From Paenibacillus glycanilyticus (GTDB lineage: Bacteria > Bacillota > Bacilli > Paenibacillales > Paenibacillaceae): a stretch of 40,761 bases of DNA. Numbering within the stretch: position 1 is the stretch's first letter; each line of letters begins with the position of its first letter. The stretch is taken from the NCBI RefSeq assembly GCF_023715145.1, contig NZ_JAMBNP010000023.1:1-40761 (forward strand), given 5' to 3'. Position numbers and translations under genes: made by a program. Below are positions 7,835 to 16,054 of this stretch, piece by piece. The notes under the pieces were generated by a model. It searched no databases. It saw only the letters and a list, made by a program, of their open reading frames with translations, and had not been told where the DNA came from.

Positions 7835-9157
7835 TTACCAGAAGCCCAGCGCCTGTTTCTCTTTCATCAGCTGCTCGAAGCGTTTATCCCATTTGACCCA
7901 CACTTCATGAGCCGTGATCCCGCCCGCGAACATTTCCTGCAAATATTTCCACTTGTCTCCCGGATCTACGGTCTGGCTGGAAGCGGCCGTCATCACCGTC
8001 CGCCCCGGCTTGATATAACGATCAAAGATCTCTTGCTTATAAGCCGGCTGCTCAGGAGTCGCAACATCGCGCAGATTCGAAATAAAATTGCTACGGTCTA
8101 TAATCTCCTGTGCCACTTTCTTCGAAGCCAGGAATTCGAGGAAGCGCTTCGCTTCGGCCATATGCTTCGCTTTCTTAGGGATGAACAGCTGGCCCCCAAG
8201 CGGACTGATCGCCAGATCCGCCCCTCTCGCATAGGGGACCGGGAACAGCCCGAGGTCCATCGACGGGTCCTTCTGGAGGACGTCGGCGATGAACCAGTCC
8301 CCCATCGTCATCATGGCCGCTTCCTCGCCAATGAATTTATCGACCGCCATATCGTAGCTATCTCTTAGAACGTTGCCGTTCGTATAGCCCAGCTTATAGA
8401 GGTCGTACTGCTGCTGCGTAATCGCGGTTAACGCCGGAATGTCCGCGGACTTTCTCCGGCCCGCATTGATATCGGACCATAGCATCGGGTCGTTCTTCTT
8501 CGCATAATCGGCGAAGGCGGAGCTTGTCCATAGCTCGGTCGCCCATGCGTCCTTGAAGGGCATAAAGAATGGCGTGATGCCCGCAGATTTGATGGCCTCG
8601 CATACCTTCAGAAGCTCCTCGAAATCCTGCGGTACTTTTAGGCCAAGGCGACGGAAAATTTTCTTATTATAAACGATCCCTTGCTGCCCGGCGTCTTGCG
8701 TGAGATGGAAGCCGTACATACGGCCGTTATAAGATAGCTGCTGCCTGCTCACCAGCCTGGGAGCCCAAGGTTCGCCGTCAAGGGCCTCGAAATTATTCTC
8801 GAGGTTCAGCTCGAAAGCGGCTGTATTCAAGTTATACAAGATCAGGTCCGGCGCCTCACCGACGGCCAGCTTGGTCTTGAGCACGGAAGACACTTGCTCG
8901 GTGGGCAGCAGCTGAAGCTTGACGCGGATTCCCGTCTGCTTCTCGAATTCGCTCGTCACCGCGTCGGAGACAAAGATGGCGTTCTTCGAGCTCTTGGTCA
9001 TCGCCAGTTCGATGGTTTGTGGATCGTCCCCCACTTGACCCGGCGGCACTACATACGAATTCAACTCTTGTATTCCGGGGCTGGCGCATGCTGCAGAACC
9101 CAGCAGCATTCCTCCTAACAGCAAGCCTTCGGCCAGTCTTCTCCATTGGTTTCTCAC
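7835..9157 (-). CDS. Extracellular solute-binding lipoprotein, family 1
   Basis: This is a sugar-binding lipoprotein of the ABC type, about 440 residues, anchored outside the membrane. It has a signal peptide with lipobox LGSAAC (Cys24), then mature binding-protein features: IELAMTKSSK, PDLILYN, TPFFMPFKDAWATELW and GEEAAMMTMGDWFIADVL, all typical of SBP_bac_1. I start it at GTG 9157 because GGAGGGG lies 7 nt upstream; an in-frame ATG at 9181 would bury that site. The divergent neighbour is the sensor kinase, and this is the first gene of the minus-strand operon. It is therefore either a second substrate receptor for the transporter or a sugar-sensing partner of the kinase. The second role is inference. 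Confidence 0.85.
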   Translation of the reverse strand: MRNQWRRLAEGLLLGGMLLGSAACASPGIQELNSYVVPPGQVGDDPQTIELAMTKSSKNAIFVSDAVTSEFEKQTGIRVKLQLLPTEQVSSVLKTKLAVGEAPDLILYNLNTAAFELNLENNFEALDGEPWAPRLVSRQQLSYNGRMYGFHLTQDAGQQGIVYNKKIFRRLGLKVPQDFEELLKVCEAIKSAGITPFFMPFKDAWATELWTSSAFADYAKKNDPMLWSDINAGRRKSADIPALTAITQQQYDLYKLGYTNGNVLRDSYDMAVDKFIGEEAAMMTMGDWFIADVLQKDPSMDLGLFPVPYARGADLAISPLGGQLFIPKKAKHMAEAKRFLEFLASKKVAQEIIDRSNFISNLRDVATPEQPAYKQEIFDRYIKPGRTVMTAASSQTVDPGDKWKYLQEMFAGGITAHEVWVKWDKRFEQLMKEKQALGFW

Positions 9158-9333
9158 GATGAAACCCCTCCGCAGTGTCACTTGAATTATAAAGCCAGCC
9201 GAGTATCAGCGTACATGTTCGTGGTTGACTCTTTATGTGTATTATTATGAACCGCCATCGGTTGCCTAACAAGCCGGTCAGTGCTATATTTGGTGATAAA
9301 TCTCAAGACTCTTCCAGAAAGGAATTGCTGCCG
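9158..9333. promoter_or_regulatory. Divergent promoter region, sugar operon / two-component genes
   Basis: This 176-bp gap separates two divergent transcription units and must hold both promoters and, by analogy with YesMN-type systems, the response-regulator sites. I could not pick out convincing -35/-10 pairs or a clear operator. An ATG at 9235 is in frame with the kinase but has no ribosome binding site. Confidence 0.5.
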
Positions 9334-11082
9334 GTGATCCGTTCGTTCTTAAGAAAACGGCCTCAGTTCAGCCTCCGCGGCAGGCTGATCGTGATCTTCA
9401 GCCTGCTGCTCGCGCTGGTTCTCGGCAGCTTCCTGGTCTTTACGAACCTGCTTGTCATCAAGCCGACCAAGGAACGAACGATCAAAGACACGCTGCTGGC
9501 GACGGCGATGATCTCCGAGCGTCTCGACGACTATATCGATACGCAGAACCAGCTGTCGCAGCGCATTCTCTCGAACCGCGCGATCTTCTCGTTCGGCGCA
9601 CTTACGAAGAAGTCCCAGAGCACAGAAGCCTTGAACCAGAACCGGGTACTCAGCGACATTATGTTTCAAGCCGTGGGGCCCAGCCAGAACATTCGCGATA
9701 TCGTCATCTACGGTCTCAAGGGCGAGGAAGTCGCTACGTATATCGGTTACGAAGCGCCGCCGCCCCTCAAGCCGGTGCTGGCCGACTTCGAGTGGAGGCG
9801 CCGGCTTCAGACCAGCGCTTATTTGATCCATTCCGGAGAAGGGCTGCCCGTATCGTTCATCCGCTCCATTATCGACATCAACGGCACCGTCTACGGCTAT
9901 CTGTCCATTCTGATGGACGACACCGACTTGCGCAAGCTGTCCGATGCGGGAAATCTTGGCTCCGTCTACGTGATGGATGACCGGGACGGGCTGGTGATTC
10001 AGTCCCGCAGCGGCGACTTCGAGAAGGATCGCGGCAATATTCGGCCCGCTGCGAAGGAGCAGGGCATTTACACGGATTCGCAGAGCCACTATATTGCCTA
10101 TTATAAGTCTTCACATACCGGATGGACCGTATATACCGTCATTCCGCGCGAATCCGTGCTCGGCTCGGTTAACTCCGTCCGGAATATCGCGGTTATCCTG
10201 TTTGTCTCGCTCACCTTGTTCAGCTTCCTGTATATTTATTTTACGTCCAAGAGTCTGGTCCTTCCGATCCGCAAGCTGCGCAGGCAGGTACTGCAGATCA
10301 GCTACAGCAACTTGAGCCTGAAGACGGACAGCCGGTTGTTCAACAACGAATTCTTCCTGTTCAACGAGGCCTTCCGCGAGCTGCTCGAACGACTGCAGTC
10401 CTCCATCGAACGGGAGAAGCTGGCCCTTCACGAGGAGGTCATGGCGAGGAACTCGGCGCTGCAGGCGCAGATCGCGCCGCATTTTATCCATAACGTGCTG
10501 TATTTGATCAGCATCGCCGCGCAGGAAAACCGCATGAACGTCGTGACCGAGATGTGCAAGCACCTCTCGGAAAGCCTGCGGTATATCGTTAGCTCGCCCT
10601 ACCAGCATGTGACGCTCCGGGATGAGATCGAGCATACAAAGCATTACCTGGGGCTGATCCAGCAGAAGTACGAGGACGATCTGGAATGGGAGATCGACAT
10701 GGACCCCGCCGCGGAATCCATTCTGCTTCCTCGTCTTGTCATTCAGCCGTTCGTGGAGAACTGCATCGAGCATGCCTTCGACCAGACGGACCCGCCGTGG
10801 CGAATCCGGATAAAAATCAAGCTCTATAACGGACTGTGGGCCATCGAGATCAGCGACAATGGCCAAGGTTTCGCCGAGGAAGATATCAAGCGGACGCTCG
10901 AGCGAATCAAAGCCGAAAGCTCGGCTGAGCAGCCGATGAAGATCGGTAGCATGGGCATCGTGAACACCGTGGGCCGGCTGCAGCTGATGTACCGGAACCG
11001 GTTGTTCTTCAATATGTACAACGAGGAGAACGGCGGAGCCACGCTTCAAATCATCGCGTCGATGACGAAGGATTTCTACTAA
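9334..11082 (+). CDS. Sensor histidine kinase, YesM/LytS type
   Basis: This is a membrane sensor kinase that probably detects an extracellular sugar or its binding protein and phosphorylates the regulator encoded next. The 582-residue product has helix 1 (LIVIFSLLLALVLGSFLVFT), a large extracellular domain (about 45-285), helix 2 (IAVILFVSLTLFSFLYIYF) and a HAMP linker. The His_kinase domain follows, with phospho-acceptor histidine in QAQIAPHFIHNVLYLIS (about H384), then the ATPase domain with PRLVIQPFVENCIEHAF and ISDNGQGF. The acceptor motif is a variant of the usual QINPHFLYNTL. GTG 9334 is preceded by AGAAAGGA at 9 nt. The alternative ATG 9235 lacks such a site. The regulator gene follows 31 bp downstream. 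Confidence 0.85.
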   Translation: MIRSFLRKRPQFSLRGRLIVIFSLLLALVLGSFLVFTNLLVIKPTKERTIKDTLLATAMISERLDDYIDTQNQLSQRILSNRAIFSFGALTKKSQSTEALNQNRVLSDIMFQAVGPSQNIRDIVIYGLKGEEVATYIGYEAPPPLKPVLADFEWRRRLQTSAYLIHSGEGLPVSFIRSIIDINGTVYGYLSILMDDTDLRKLSDAGNLGSVYVMDDRDGLVIQSRSGDFEKDRGNIRPAAKEQGIYTDSQSHYIAYYKSSHTGWTVYTVIPRESVLGSVNSVRNIAVILFVSLTLFSFLYIYFTSKSLVLPIRKLRRQVLQISYSNLSLKTDSRLFNNEFFLFNEAFRELLERLQSSIEREKLALHEEVMARNSALQAQIAPHFIHNVLYLISIAAQENRMNVVTEMCKHLSESLRYIVSSPYQHVTLRDEIEHTKHYLGLIQQKYEDDLEWEIDMDPAAESILLPRLVIQPFVENCIEHAFDQTDPPWRIRIKIKLYNGLWAIEISDNGQGFAEEDIKRTLERIKAESSAEQPMKIGSMGIVNTVGRLQLMYRNRLFFNMYNEENGGATLQIIASMTKDFY

Positions 11083-11113
11083 AATTAGCCTGGAGGGAAG
11101 GAGGAGAGCGGCC

Positions 11114-12622
11114 ATGTACCGAGTTCTTCTCGCGGAAGACAGCAAGCCGATTATGCGAAATCTGATGGAGCTGATCACAACGTCGGGGCTGCCGGTCCAG
11201 ATCGTACATACGGCCTCGAACGGCGCGGACGCGCTGGCGGCATTCAACGAGCTGGAAGTCGACATCCTGCTGACGGACATCCGTATGCCGAAGATGGACG
11301 GGCTCGCGCTAATCGGTGAAGCGAAGAAAATCAACTCACGGCTGAAAGCCGTCCTGATCAGCGGGTACAACGATTTCGAATATACGCGGAAGGCGATCAA
11401 TCTTCAGGTGTCCGACTACTTGCTGAAGCCGATCGAACGCAGCGCTTTAATCGAGGTCATAGAGAAGGTCATTGCCCAGATCAGGGAGGAATATGAGGCG
11501 GAATTCACGGGACTTAGCGGCATCATCGATCCGGCAGCCGGACCGGAGCAGATGCTAGGGACGGAGTTCTTCCGAGACAAGAAGCTTGTCCTGATGATGC
11601 AGCTGCAATACTTCTGTCCGTCCGTACTCGGGTGGGAACCAGAGCAGGTTCAAGACCTGCTGGGCCGGGCATTCGCGCCTCATCCCTTCTGGGTGTTCGC
11701 GGCGAAGAAGCCGCGGCTGCTGCTGACGCTGACGGATCCGGCCTTCCTTGACGAGGCAGGTCCGATGGAACGCCTCGAAGACATTCGCGCAGCATTAGAG
11801 GAAGCCGGCATGTCGGCGTCGATCGCCGGCCGCTTCTATCCCGTGAATCCGAAGGAATTTGCCGGCTGCAGCCAGGCATTGTCCGAGCTGCTCGACAGCC
11901 GGATGACCATCGCGGAGCCTGTCCTGGCGGACGAGGCGCACTCCACTTCTCGTTCAGCCGACGCCGCCGAGGATGCGGAGCGGATAGCCGCCCGTTACGT
12001 CGATATGATCAGCAAGCTGCAGAAGGAGCCGTTTCTCTTGCAGTTCTCCGAACAGCTCGCCAAATGGGGCAAGAAGAATCTGCGTATCGCGCTGTTACAC
12101 CGTATTGTTGAACACCTCGTGAATGCTTTCCCGTCTTTGGAAAAAAATTATGGAGAGTTCCATTCCAGCGTGCAGCGGCTCTATGACCTGCCGAGCTACA
12201 CGGACTTCTGCGCAGGGCTGCTGGACCTCTTTGAGCAGCGGTTCACCGAGGAGCAGTCGCTGAACAAGAAGGGCGGCTACGAACTGTTCCGCAAGATCGA
12301 CGCCCATCTCAAGTCCAATCTCTACACGCCGTTGTCGATGAACGATCTGGCTGTCGCCTTCCACGTCAGTCCCTCCTATATCAGCCGAGTGATGAAGAAG
12401 CATTCGAACACCACTCTGATGCAGTACTATTTGGACCTGAAAATCGCCGAGGCGCGCAAGGTCATTCGATCGAATCCCACCATCAAAATCAAGGAACTGT
12501 CGGACGCGCTCTGCTTCTACGACCAGCACTATTTCTCCAAAGTGTTCAAAGAATATTCAGGGTGCAGCCCGACGGAGTATAAGGTGACCGTGAAGGGGCA
12601 CGACGAGACGAAGCAGGACTAA
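11114..12622 (+). CDS. Response regulator with AraC-type DNA-binding domain (YesN type)
   Basis: This cytoplasmic transcription factor is paired with the upstream kinase. The 502-residue product has a receiver domain (1-120) with phospho-acceptor D55 in LLTDIRMPKMDG and the conserved lysine in LLKPIE (about K106). A poorly conserved middle region follows. The C-terminal AraC helix-turn-helix pair (about 395-495) includes YTPLSMNDLAVAFHVSPSYI and FYDQHYFSKVFKEYSGCSPT. A very strong ribosome binding site (GGAGGGAAGGAGGAG) lies ahead of ATG 11114. By analogy with YesN-type regulators it should activate the divergent sugar operon starting at 9157; that target is inferred from position. No clear terminator follows the stop codon. 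Confidence 0.9.
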   Translation: MYRVLLAEDSKPIMRNLMELITTSGLPVQIVHTASNGADALAAFNELEVDILLTDIRMPKMDGLALIGEAKKINSRLKAVLISGYNDFEYTRKAINLQVSDYLLKPIERSALIEVIEKVIAQIREEYEAEFTGLSGIIDPAAGPEQMLGTEFFRDKKLVLMMQLQYFCPSVLGWEPEQVQDLLGRAFAPHPFWVFAAKKPRLLLTLTDPAFLDEAGPMERLEDIRAALEEAGMSASIAGRFYPVNPKEFAGCSQALSELLDSRMTIAEPVLADEAHSTSRSADAAEDAERIAARYVDMISKLQKEPFLLQFSEQLAKWGKKNLRIALLHRIVEHLVNAFPSLEKNYGEFHSSVQRLYDLPSYTDFCAGLLDLFEQRFTEEQSLNKKGGYELFRKIDAHLKSNLYTPLSMNDLAVAFHVSPSYISRVMKKHSNTTLMQYYLDLKIAEARKVIRSNPTIKIKELSDALCFYDQHYFSKVFKEYSGCSPTEYKVTVKGHDETKQD

Positions 12623-12999
12623 AGCGATTATGTGGTTGAGCCTAGACTTATAGGGTATATACCTCATAACCGCAAACTCATGCACGCCCACACATTTTTC
12701 AGCTCTTCTCTTAAACCCTAAAAAGAGAGTACCTCGCACTGGTATTCATTTTCGCGTTACTATTTCGAGTTTCGGATTTCATCATTACCAAACTTGCGAA
12801 AGTGCATCCTTTACCACTGCAGCCCGCCAAGGGTGGCGCAGTTCCTGCGAAAATAATTTCCTTCAATATTGCTAGTAAAACATCTGCGTTTATGAATTTC
12901 ATGAATACTCTATCCCTTACAATATTGGTTTTTAGGGAAGCAAAGTTATAAACGGGTTCCAGCCATGGAAGGTTACAGCGGTTTCATTCCTTCTTCAAT
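12623..12999. other. Gene-less stretch
   Basis: No gene, hairpin or clear promoter was recognised. The open frames at 12557-12739 and 12711-12902 (minus) have no ribosome binding site and no family resemblance; the first overlaps the end of the response-regulator gene. Confidence 0.5.
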
Positions 13000-13341
13000 T
13001 CACGGTGATCCATCGGGAATGGGATAATGTTCTTGTGTCAAATGCGGAAATGGGATCAAGTTCTTGTCACCCGACAGGTTTGTATAATATTGTTCAAGAG
13101 AACTGAAGGCGTGCTTCAAGTTCGATCCTGTACATGCAATCCTCGCAGTTCGGTTTCGTTTCACTCGGTCGTAAACTTGAGTTATCTCGAAGACCCCAAA
13201 CTCTCTTTTGCAAATATAACAGGTCGAATACAAACGAAATCCGTTTGGTTGGTTTTGCACCGAAATCCCTCCCGCCCATGTGACAAGCTGCAATAAATCT
13301 TTGAGCTGAACCTGAACATGACTAATTACGAGTTTTTTCAT
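13000..13341 (-). CDS. Small cysteine-containing hypothetical protein
   Basis: I do not recognise the family. A strong ribosome binding site (GGAGG, 7 nt before ATG 13341) supports translation of this 113-residue product. It starts MKKLVISHVQVQLKDLLQLV and has a CYICKREF knuckle around residues 41-48 and a later single Cys in RIACTGSNL, so a small metal-binding site is possible but incomplete. The last 24 residues (from about SGDKNLIPFPH) are encoded by two units of the 30-bp-period repeat. The natural C-terminus has therefore probably been replaced by repeat sequence, which makes the gene possibly truncated. It lies downstream of, and in the same direction as, the CUT2 transporter genes but beyond a strong terminator. 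Confidence 0.5.
   Translation of the reverse strand: MKKLVISHVQVQLKDLLQLVTWAGGISVQNQPNGFRLYSTCYICKREFGVFEITQVYDRVKRNRTARIACTGSNLKHAFSSLEQYYTNLSGDKNLIPFPHLTQEHYPIPDGSP
13011..13072. repeat. 30-bp-period repeat, locus B
   Basis: Unit 1 (from 13012) reads ATCGGGAATGGGATAATGTT then CTTGTGTCA. Unit 2 (from 13042) reads ATGCGGAAATGGGATCAAGT then TCTTGTCACC. The two are exactly 30 bp apart and agree at most positions. The same pattern occurs at locus A (near 400) and locus C (near 36490). Here the units fall inside the 3' end of the 13000-13341 frame. Confidence 0.7.
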
Positions 13342-13414
13342 CTAACCGCCTCCTTCAAATGTATACTATACTCATGGCCTATTACCACGCCCCTTCAACC
13401 TTTTCGCCGTTATA

Positions 13415-13467
13415 CATTAAAATAATAAAGGTACATTCCCCTTAAATTTAAGGAAAATGTACCTTTT
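13415..13467 (-). terminator. Terminator of the CUT2 transporter operon
   Basis: AAAGGTACATTCCCCTTAAA on one arm pairs with the arm ending AAAATGTACCTTTT, a stem of about 17 bp centred near 13446. On the minus strand it is followed by ATTATTTTA. It lies some 35 bp beyond the permease stop codon. Confidence 0.8.
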
Positions 13468-13499
13468 CCGACTTTTTCAGCGGCCTCCAACTTCGCTCC

Positions 13500-14471
13500 C
13501 TACCCCGACCTTGATTGCCGCTTCACCATCTGCAACCCTACAGCGGCAAGGAGAATCAACCCTTTTACTGAATCGTTCAACAACGCATTCATTCCGACCG
13601 CCGTTATGATTTTATCGATCATGGTGAATGACATGGTGCCGAACACGATACTCGCCACTTTCCCTCTCCCGCCGGACATGCTGATTCCGCCGATGACAAC
13701 GGCAGCGATGGCATAGAGCTCGAAGTTCTGACCGGACGTTGCCGGGTCGAAGGAGGTATCTTTCGCAATCTTCAGGAACGCTGCAAATCCCACCAATGCG
13801 CCGCTAAGCAGGAATACCTTGATTCTGGTCCAATGAATATCGATACCGGCTAGCTTAGCAGCGCGCGGATTGCTTCCGAGCGCATAGACACGCTTTCCGA
13901 ATTTGGTAGAGGACGATATGTACGTGAGAGCCACTGCGATACAGATAAAAATAATGCCAATGACGGGGAGTGTTAACAATTCTCCATTGCCGAGCTTAAA
14001 CAGCGCCGAATAGCTGGATAATGATCCGTCCACGCTGTATCTCGTTTCACCCCGCTCATTCATCATATATTGCGAGATCGACCTAAAGATCAGCATCGTT
14101 GCCAAAGTGACTATGAACGAAGGCATCAGCAGCCAGCCAACAAGCACGCCGTTAATGAAGCCGCACACCATTCCGAGCAGAATGGCGATGATCAGCCCTG
14201 CAAAGATGTTATCCACTTGGTTGTAAACGATAATGGTCAACCCGCCGACAAGGACGAAGGAGGAGCCGACAGAGAGATCGATATCCCCGGTAAGAATGAT
14301 GAAACCCATTCCGAGCGCAATCGTCCCCAGAATAGCGCTGTGAAGCAATATATTCGTCATGCTGGTCCAGGATGTACCGCTGCCATTCGTAAACAAGAAG
14401 GCAATGAATATGCCGATAAAGACGATAATATAGTTGTAGTTGGACCACAGATGCTTATAGTTGACGCTCAT
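13500..14471 (-). CDS. Sugar ABC transporter permease, RbsC/MglC type (CUT2)
   Basis: This is an inner-membrane permease of the CUT2 (BPD_transp_2) family and works as a homodimer for a monosaccharide. The 323-residue product has about ten hydrophobic segments and the family signature LGMGFIILTGDIDLSVGSSF. It also has the cytoplasmic ATPase-docking stretch KRVYALGSNPRAAKLAGIDI and GGISMSGGRGKVASIVFG near the end. I chose ATG 14471 (MSVNYKHLW), which follows GGAGGAGAGGAG and overlaps the ATPase gene by 17 bp. The upstream in-frame start at 14516 would overlap by 62 bp. It is the last gene of the three-gene operon. Confidence 0.9.
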   Translation of the reverse strand: MSVNYKHLWSNYNYIIVFIGIFIAFLFTNGSGTSWTSMTNILLHSAILGTIALGMGFIILTGDIDLSVGSSFVLVGGLTIIVYNQVDNIFAGLIIAILLGMVCGFINGVLVGWLLMPSFIVTLATMLIFRSISQYMMNERGETRYSVDGSLSSYSALFKLGNGELLTLPVIGIIFICIAVALTYISSSTKFGKRVYALGSNPRAAKLAGIDIHWTRIKVFLLSGALVGFAAFLKIAKDTSFDPATSGQNFELYAIAAVVIGGISMSGGRGKVASIVFGTMSFTMIDKIITAVGMNALLNDSVKGLILLAAVGLQMVKRQSRSG

Positions 14472-15978
14472 TCTCCGCCGCACTCCTCTCCTCCGGAACA
14501 ATGGCGTTTGTCGCATGGAGCATGACGCGTTCTTCGTTGATATCTTCCCGGTTCAGAATCGCCGTAATGGTCCCGCGATAAAACACCGCACAACGGTCCG
14601 CAATTTTCTGAATCTCTGTCATCTCGAGTGTATTGACAATAATTGTTTTTCCTTGCTTGGCCAGCTCGAGAATAAGCTTATATATTTCGTGCTTCGCGCC
14701 GATGTCAATCCCCTGCGTAGGGTTGTCGAAAAGAATAAGGTCCGCGTTGGTGCGCAGCGACCGCGCCAGGATGATCTTCTGCTGGTTTCCGCCTGACAAG
14801 CTTGTGATCATGTCCCGATAGCTGCCCGCCTTGATTGCAAGCTTTTTTCTCAACTCCTCGTAGGTTTGAAGCTCTCGTTTTTTGAATATAAACTTCTGTC
14901 TGGAATGAATCGCGTGCTCGGAGAGGTAAGTATTTTCGAGCAGGTTGAGGTCCGGGATGACGGAGTTTTCCTTGCGGCTCGCGGGAACCATCGCTATTCT
15001 TAACTTCATCGCGCTTCGGATGCTGTGAGGCTGGAGGCTTCGGCCGTAGATGAGAAGCCTGCCGCTATGAGGCTGCAATACGCCGAAGATCGTCTGCAGC
15101 AGCTCCGAGCAGCCAGCGCCTTCGAGGCCTGTAAATGCAATGATTTCACCCTTCTTCACGGTCAAGTTGACGTTGTGAAACCGCCTGCCGGAGAGCTGCT
15201 GTATCTCTATGATTGCAACACCTGCTGTGCGCTCTTCATACCCTACATCGGATGAATACCGTTCCCCGACCATATGTCTGGCGATTTCCTCCGGCGTGGT
15301 GTGCTTGATGTCATTCGATACAACTAGCTTTCCGTTGCGAAGCACGGTGAAGCGGTCCGCAATCCGGAAGATCTCCGGCATCTTGTGGGAGATAAAGATG
15401 AAGCTTTTGCCGGCATTTTTCAATCTTCGGATAATAAAGAACAGCCGCTCAATCTCTTCGTTGTTCAGCGCTGTGGTAGGCTCATCCAGTATAAAAAGCT
15501 TCGCTTCCCCCTGCAGCACCTTCGCGATTTCCAGCAGCTGCTTTTTCCCCGTATCCAGGCTGCCTGCGTATTCCATAGGGTCTATATCGACACCCAGTTT
15601 ACCCATCAACGCGCTTGTCTGATCAACCATCTCTTTCTTTCGCAATCTGCCGAGGGGACCGGTCAGCTCCTTGCCCAGAAACACATTCTCGTACACACGC
15701 AAATCGTTAAATATATTCAGTTCTTGATGAACAAAGGCAATCCCGTGCTGCTCGGCCGACTTGATGCTGTGTTGGGTGATCTCCCTGCCGTCGAAAGAGA
15801 TCAGGCCGTTATCCTTGCTGTGAACGCCAGCCAGGATGTTCATCAGCGTGGATTTGCCCGCACCGTTCTCTCCCAGCAAGGCGTGCACTTCTCCCCGGTT
15901 AACGCTCAGACTAACGCGGTCGAGCACAGTAACTCCATAGAACGCTTTGGTGATGCCGTCCATCTTCAGCAGTTCCAT
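14455..15978 (-). CDS. Sugar ABC transporter ATP-binding protein, RbsA/MglA type
   Basis: This is a double-cassette cytoplasmic ATPase that drives monosaccharide import. The 507-residue protein has two ABC domains. The N-terminal one has Walker A LLGENGAGKSTLM (about 35-47), a degenerate signature (LDTGKKQLLEIAKVL) and Walker B LFILDEPTTAL. The C-terminal one has a degenerate Walker A (GLEGAGCSELLQ), an intact signature SGGNQQKIILARSL and Walker B LILFDNPTQGID. This asymmetry, with one crippled site per cassette, is normal for RbsA/MglA proteins. It lies 76 bp after the binding-protein gene, with a hairpin between them, and overlaps the permease gene. Confidence 0.92.
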   Translation of the reverse strand: MELLKMDGITKAFYGVTVLDRVSLSVNRGEVHALLGENGAGKSTLMNILAGVHSKDNGLISFDGREITQHSIKSAEQHGIAFVHQELNIFNDLRVYENVFLGKELTGPLGRLRKKEMVDQTSALMGKLGVDIDPMEYAGSLDTGKKQLLEIAKVLQGEAKLFILDEPTTALNNEEIERLFFIIRRLKNAGKSFIFISHKMPEIFRIADRFTVLRNGKLVVSNDIKHTTPEEIARHMVGERYSSDVGYEERTAGVAIIEIQQLSGRRFHNVNLTVKKGEIIAFTGLEGAGCSELLQTIFGVLQPHSGRLLIYGRSLQPHSIRSAMKLRIAMVPASRKENSVIPDLNLLENTYLSEHAIHSRQKFIFKKRELQTYEELRKKLAIKAGSYRDMITSLSGGNQQKIILARSLRTNADLILFDNPTQGIDIGAKHEIYKLILELAKQGKTIIVNTLEMTEIQKIADRCAVFYRGTITAILNREDINEERVMLHATNAIVPEERSAAENERQL

Positions 15979-16010
15979 ATGCCCCCACTCACCTTGTATA
16001 TTAGGATAAT

Positions 16011-16041
16011 CCGCTCATAAGCACGATCATCTCATGAGCGG
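16011..16041 (-). terminator. Intra-operon attenuator-like hairpin
   Basis: CCGCTCATAA (16011-16020) pairs with the arm ending TCATGAGCGG (to 16041), followed on the minus strand by ATTATCCTAATATA. It sits between the binding-protein gene and the ATPase gene. A partial terminator there would give the usual excess of binding protein over transporter. Confidence 0.6.
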
Positions 16042-16054
16042 TTTATTTACCGTA

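Noticed and set aside
10111..11400. 429-codon minus-strand frame opposite the kinase and regulator
   Set aside because: It is an antisense shadow of two clearly recognisable genes in GC-rich sequence; no family resemblance and no start signal.
12711..12902. 63-codon minus-strand frame
   Set aside because: No ribosome binding site and no similarity to a known protein; cysteines are not in a recognisable motif.
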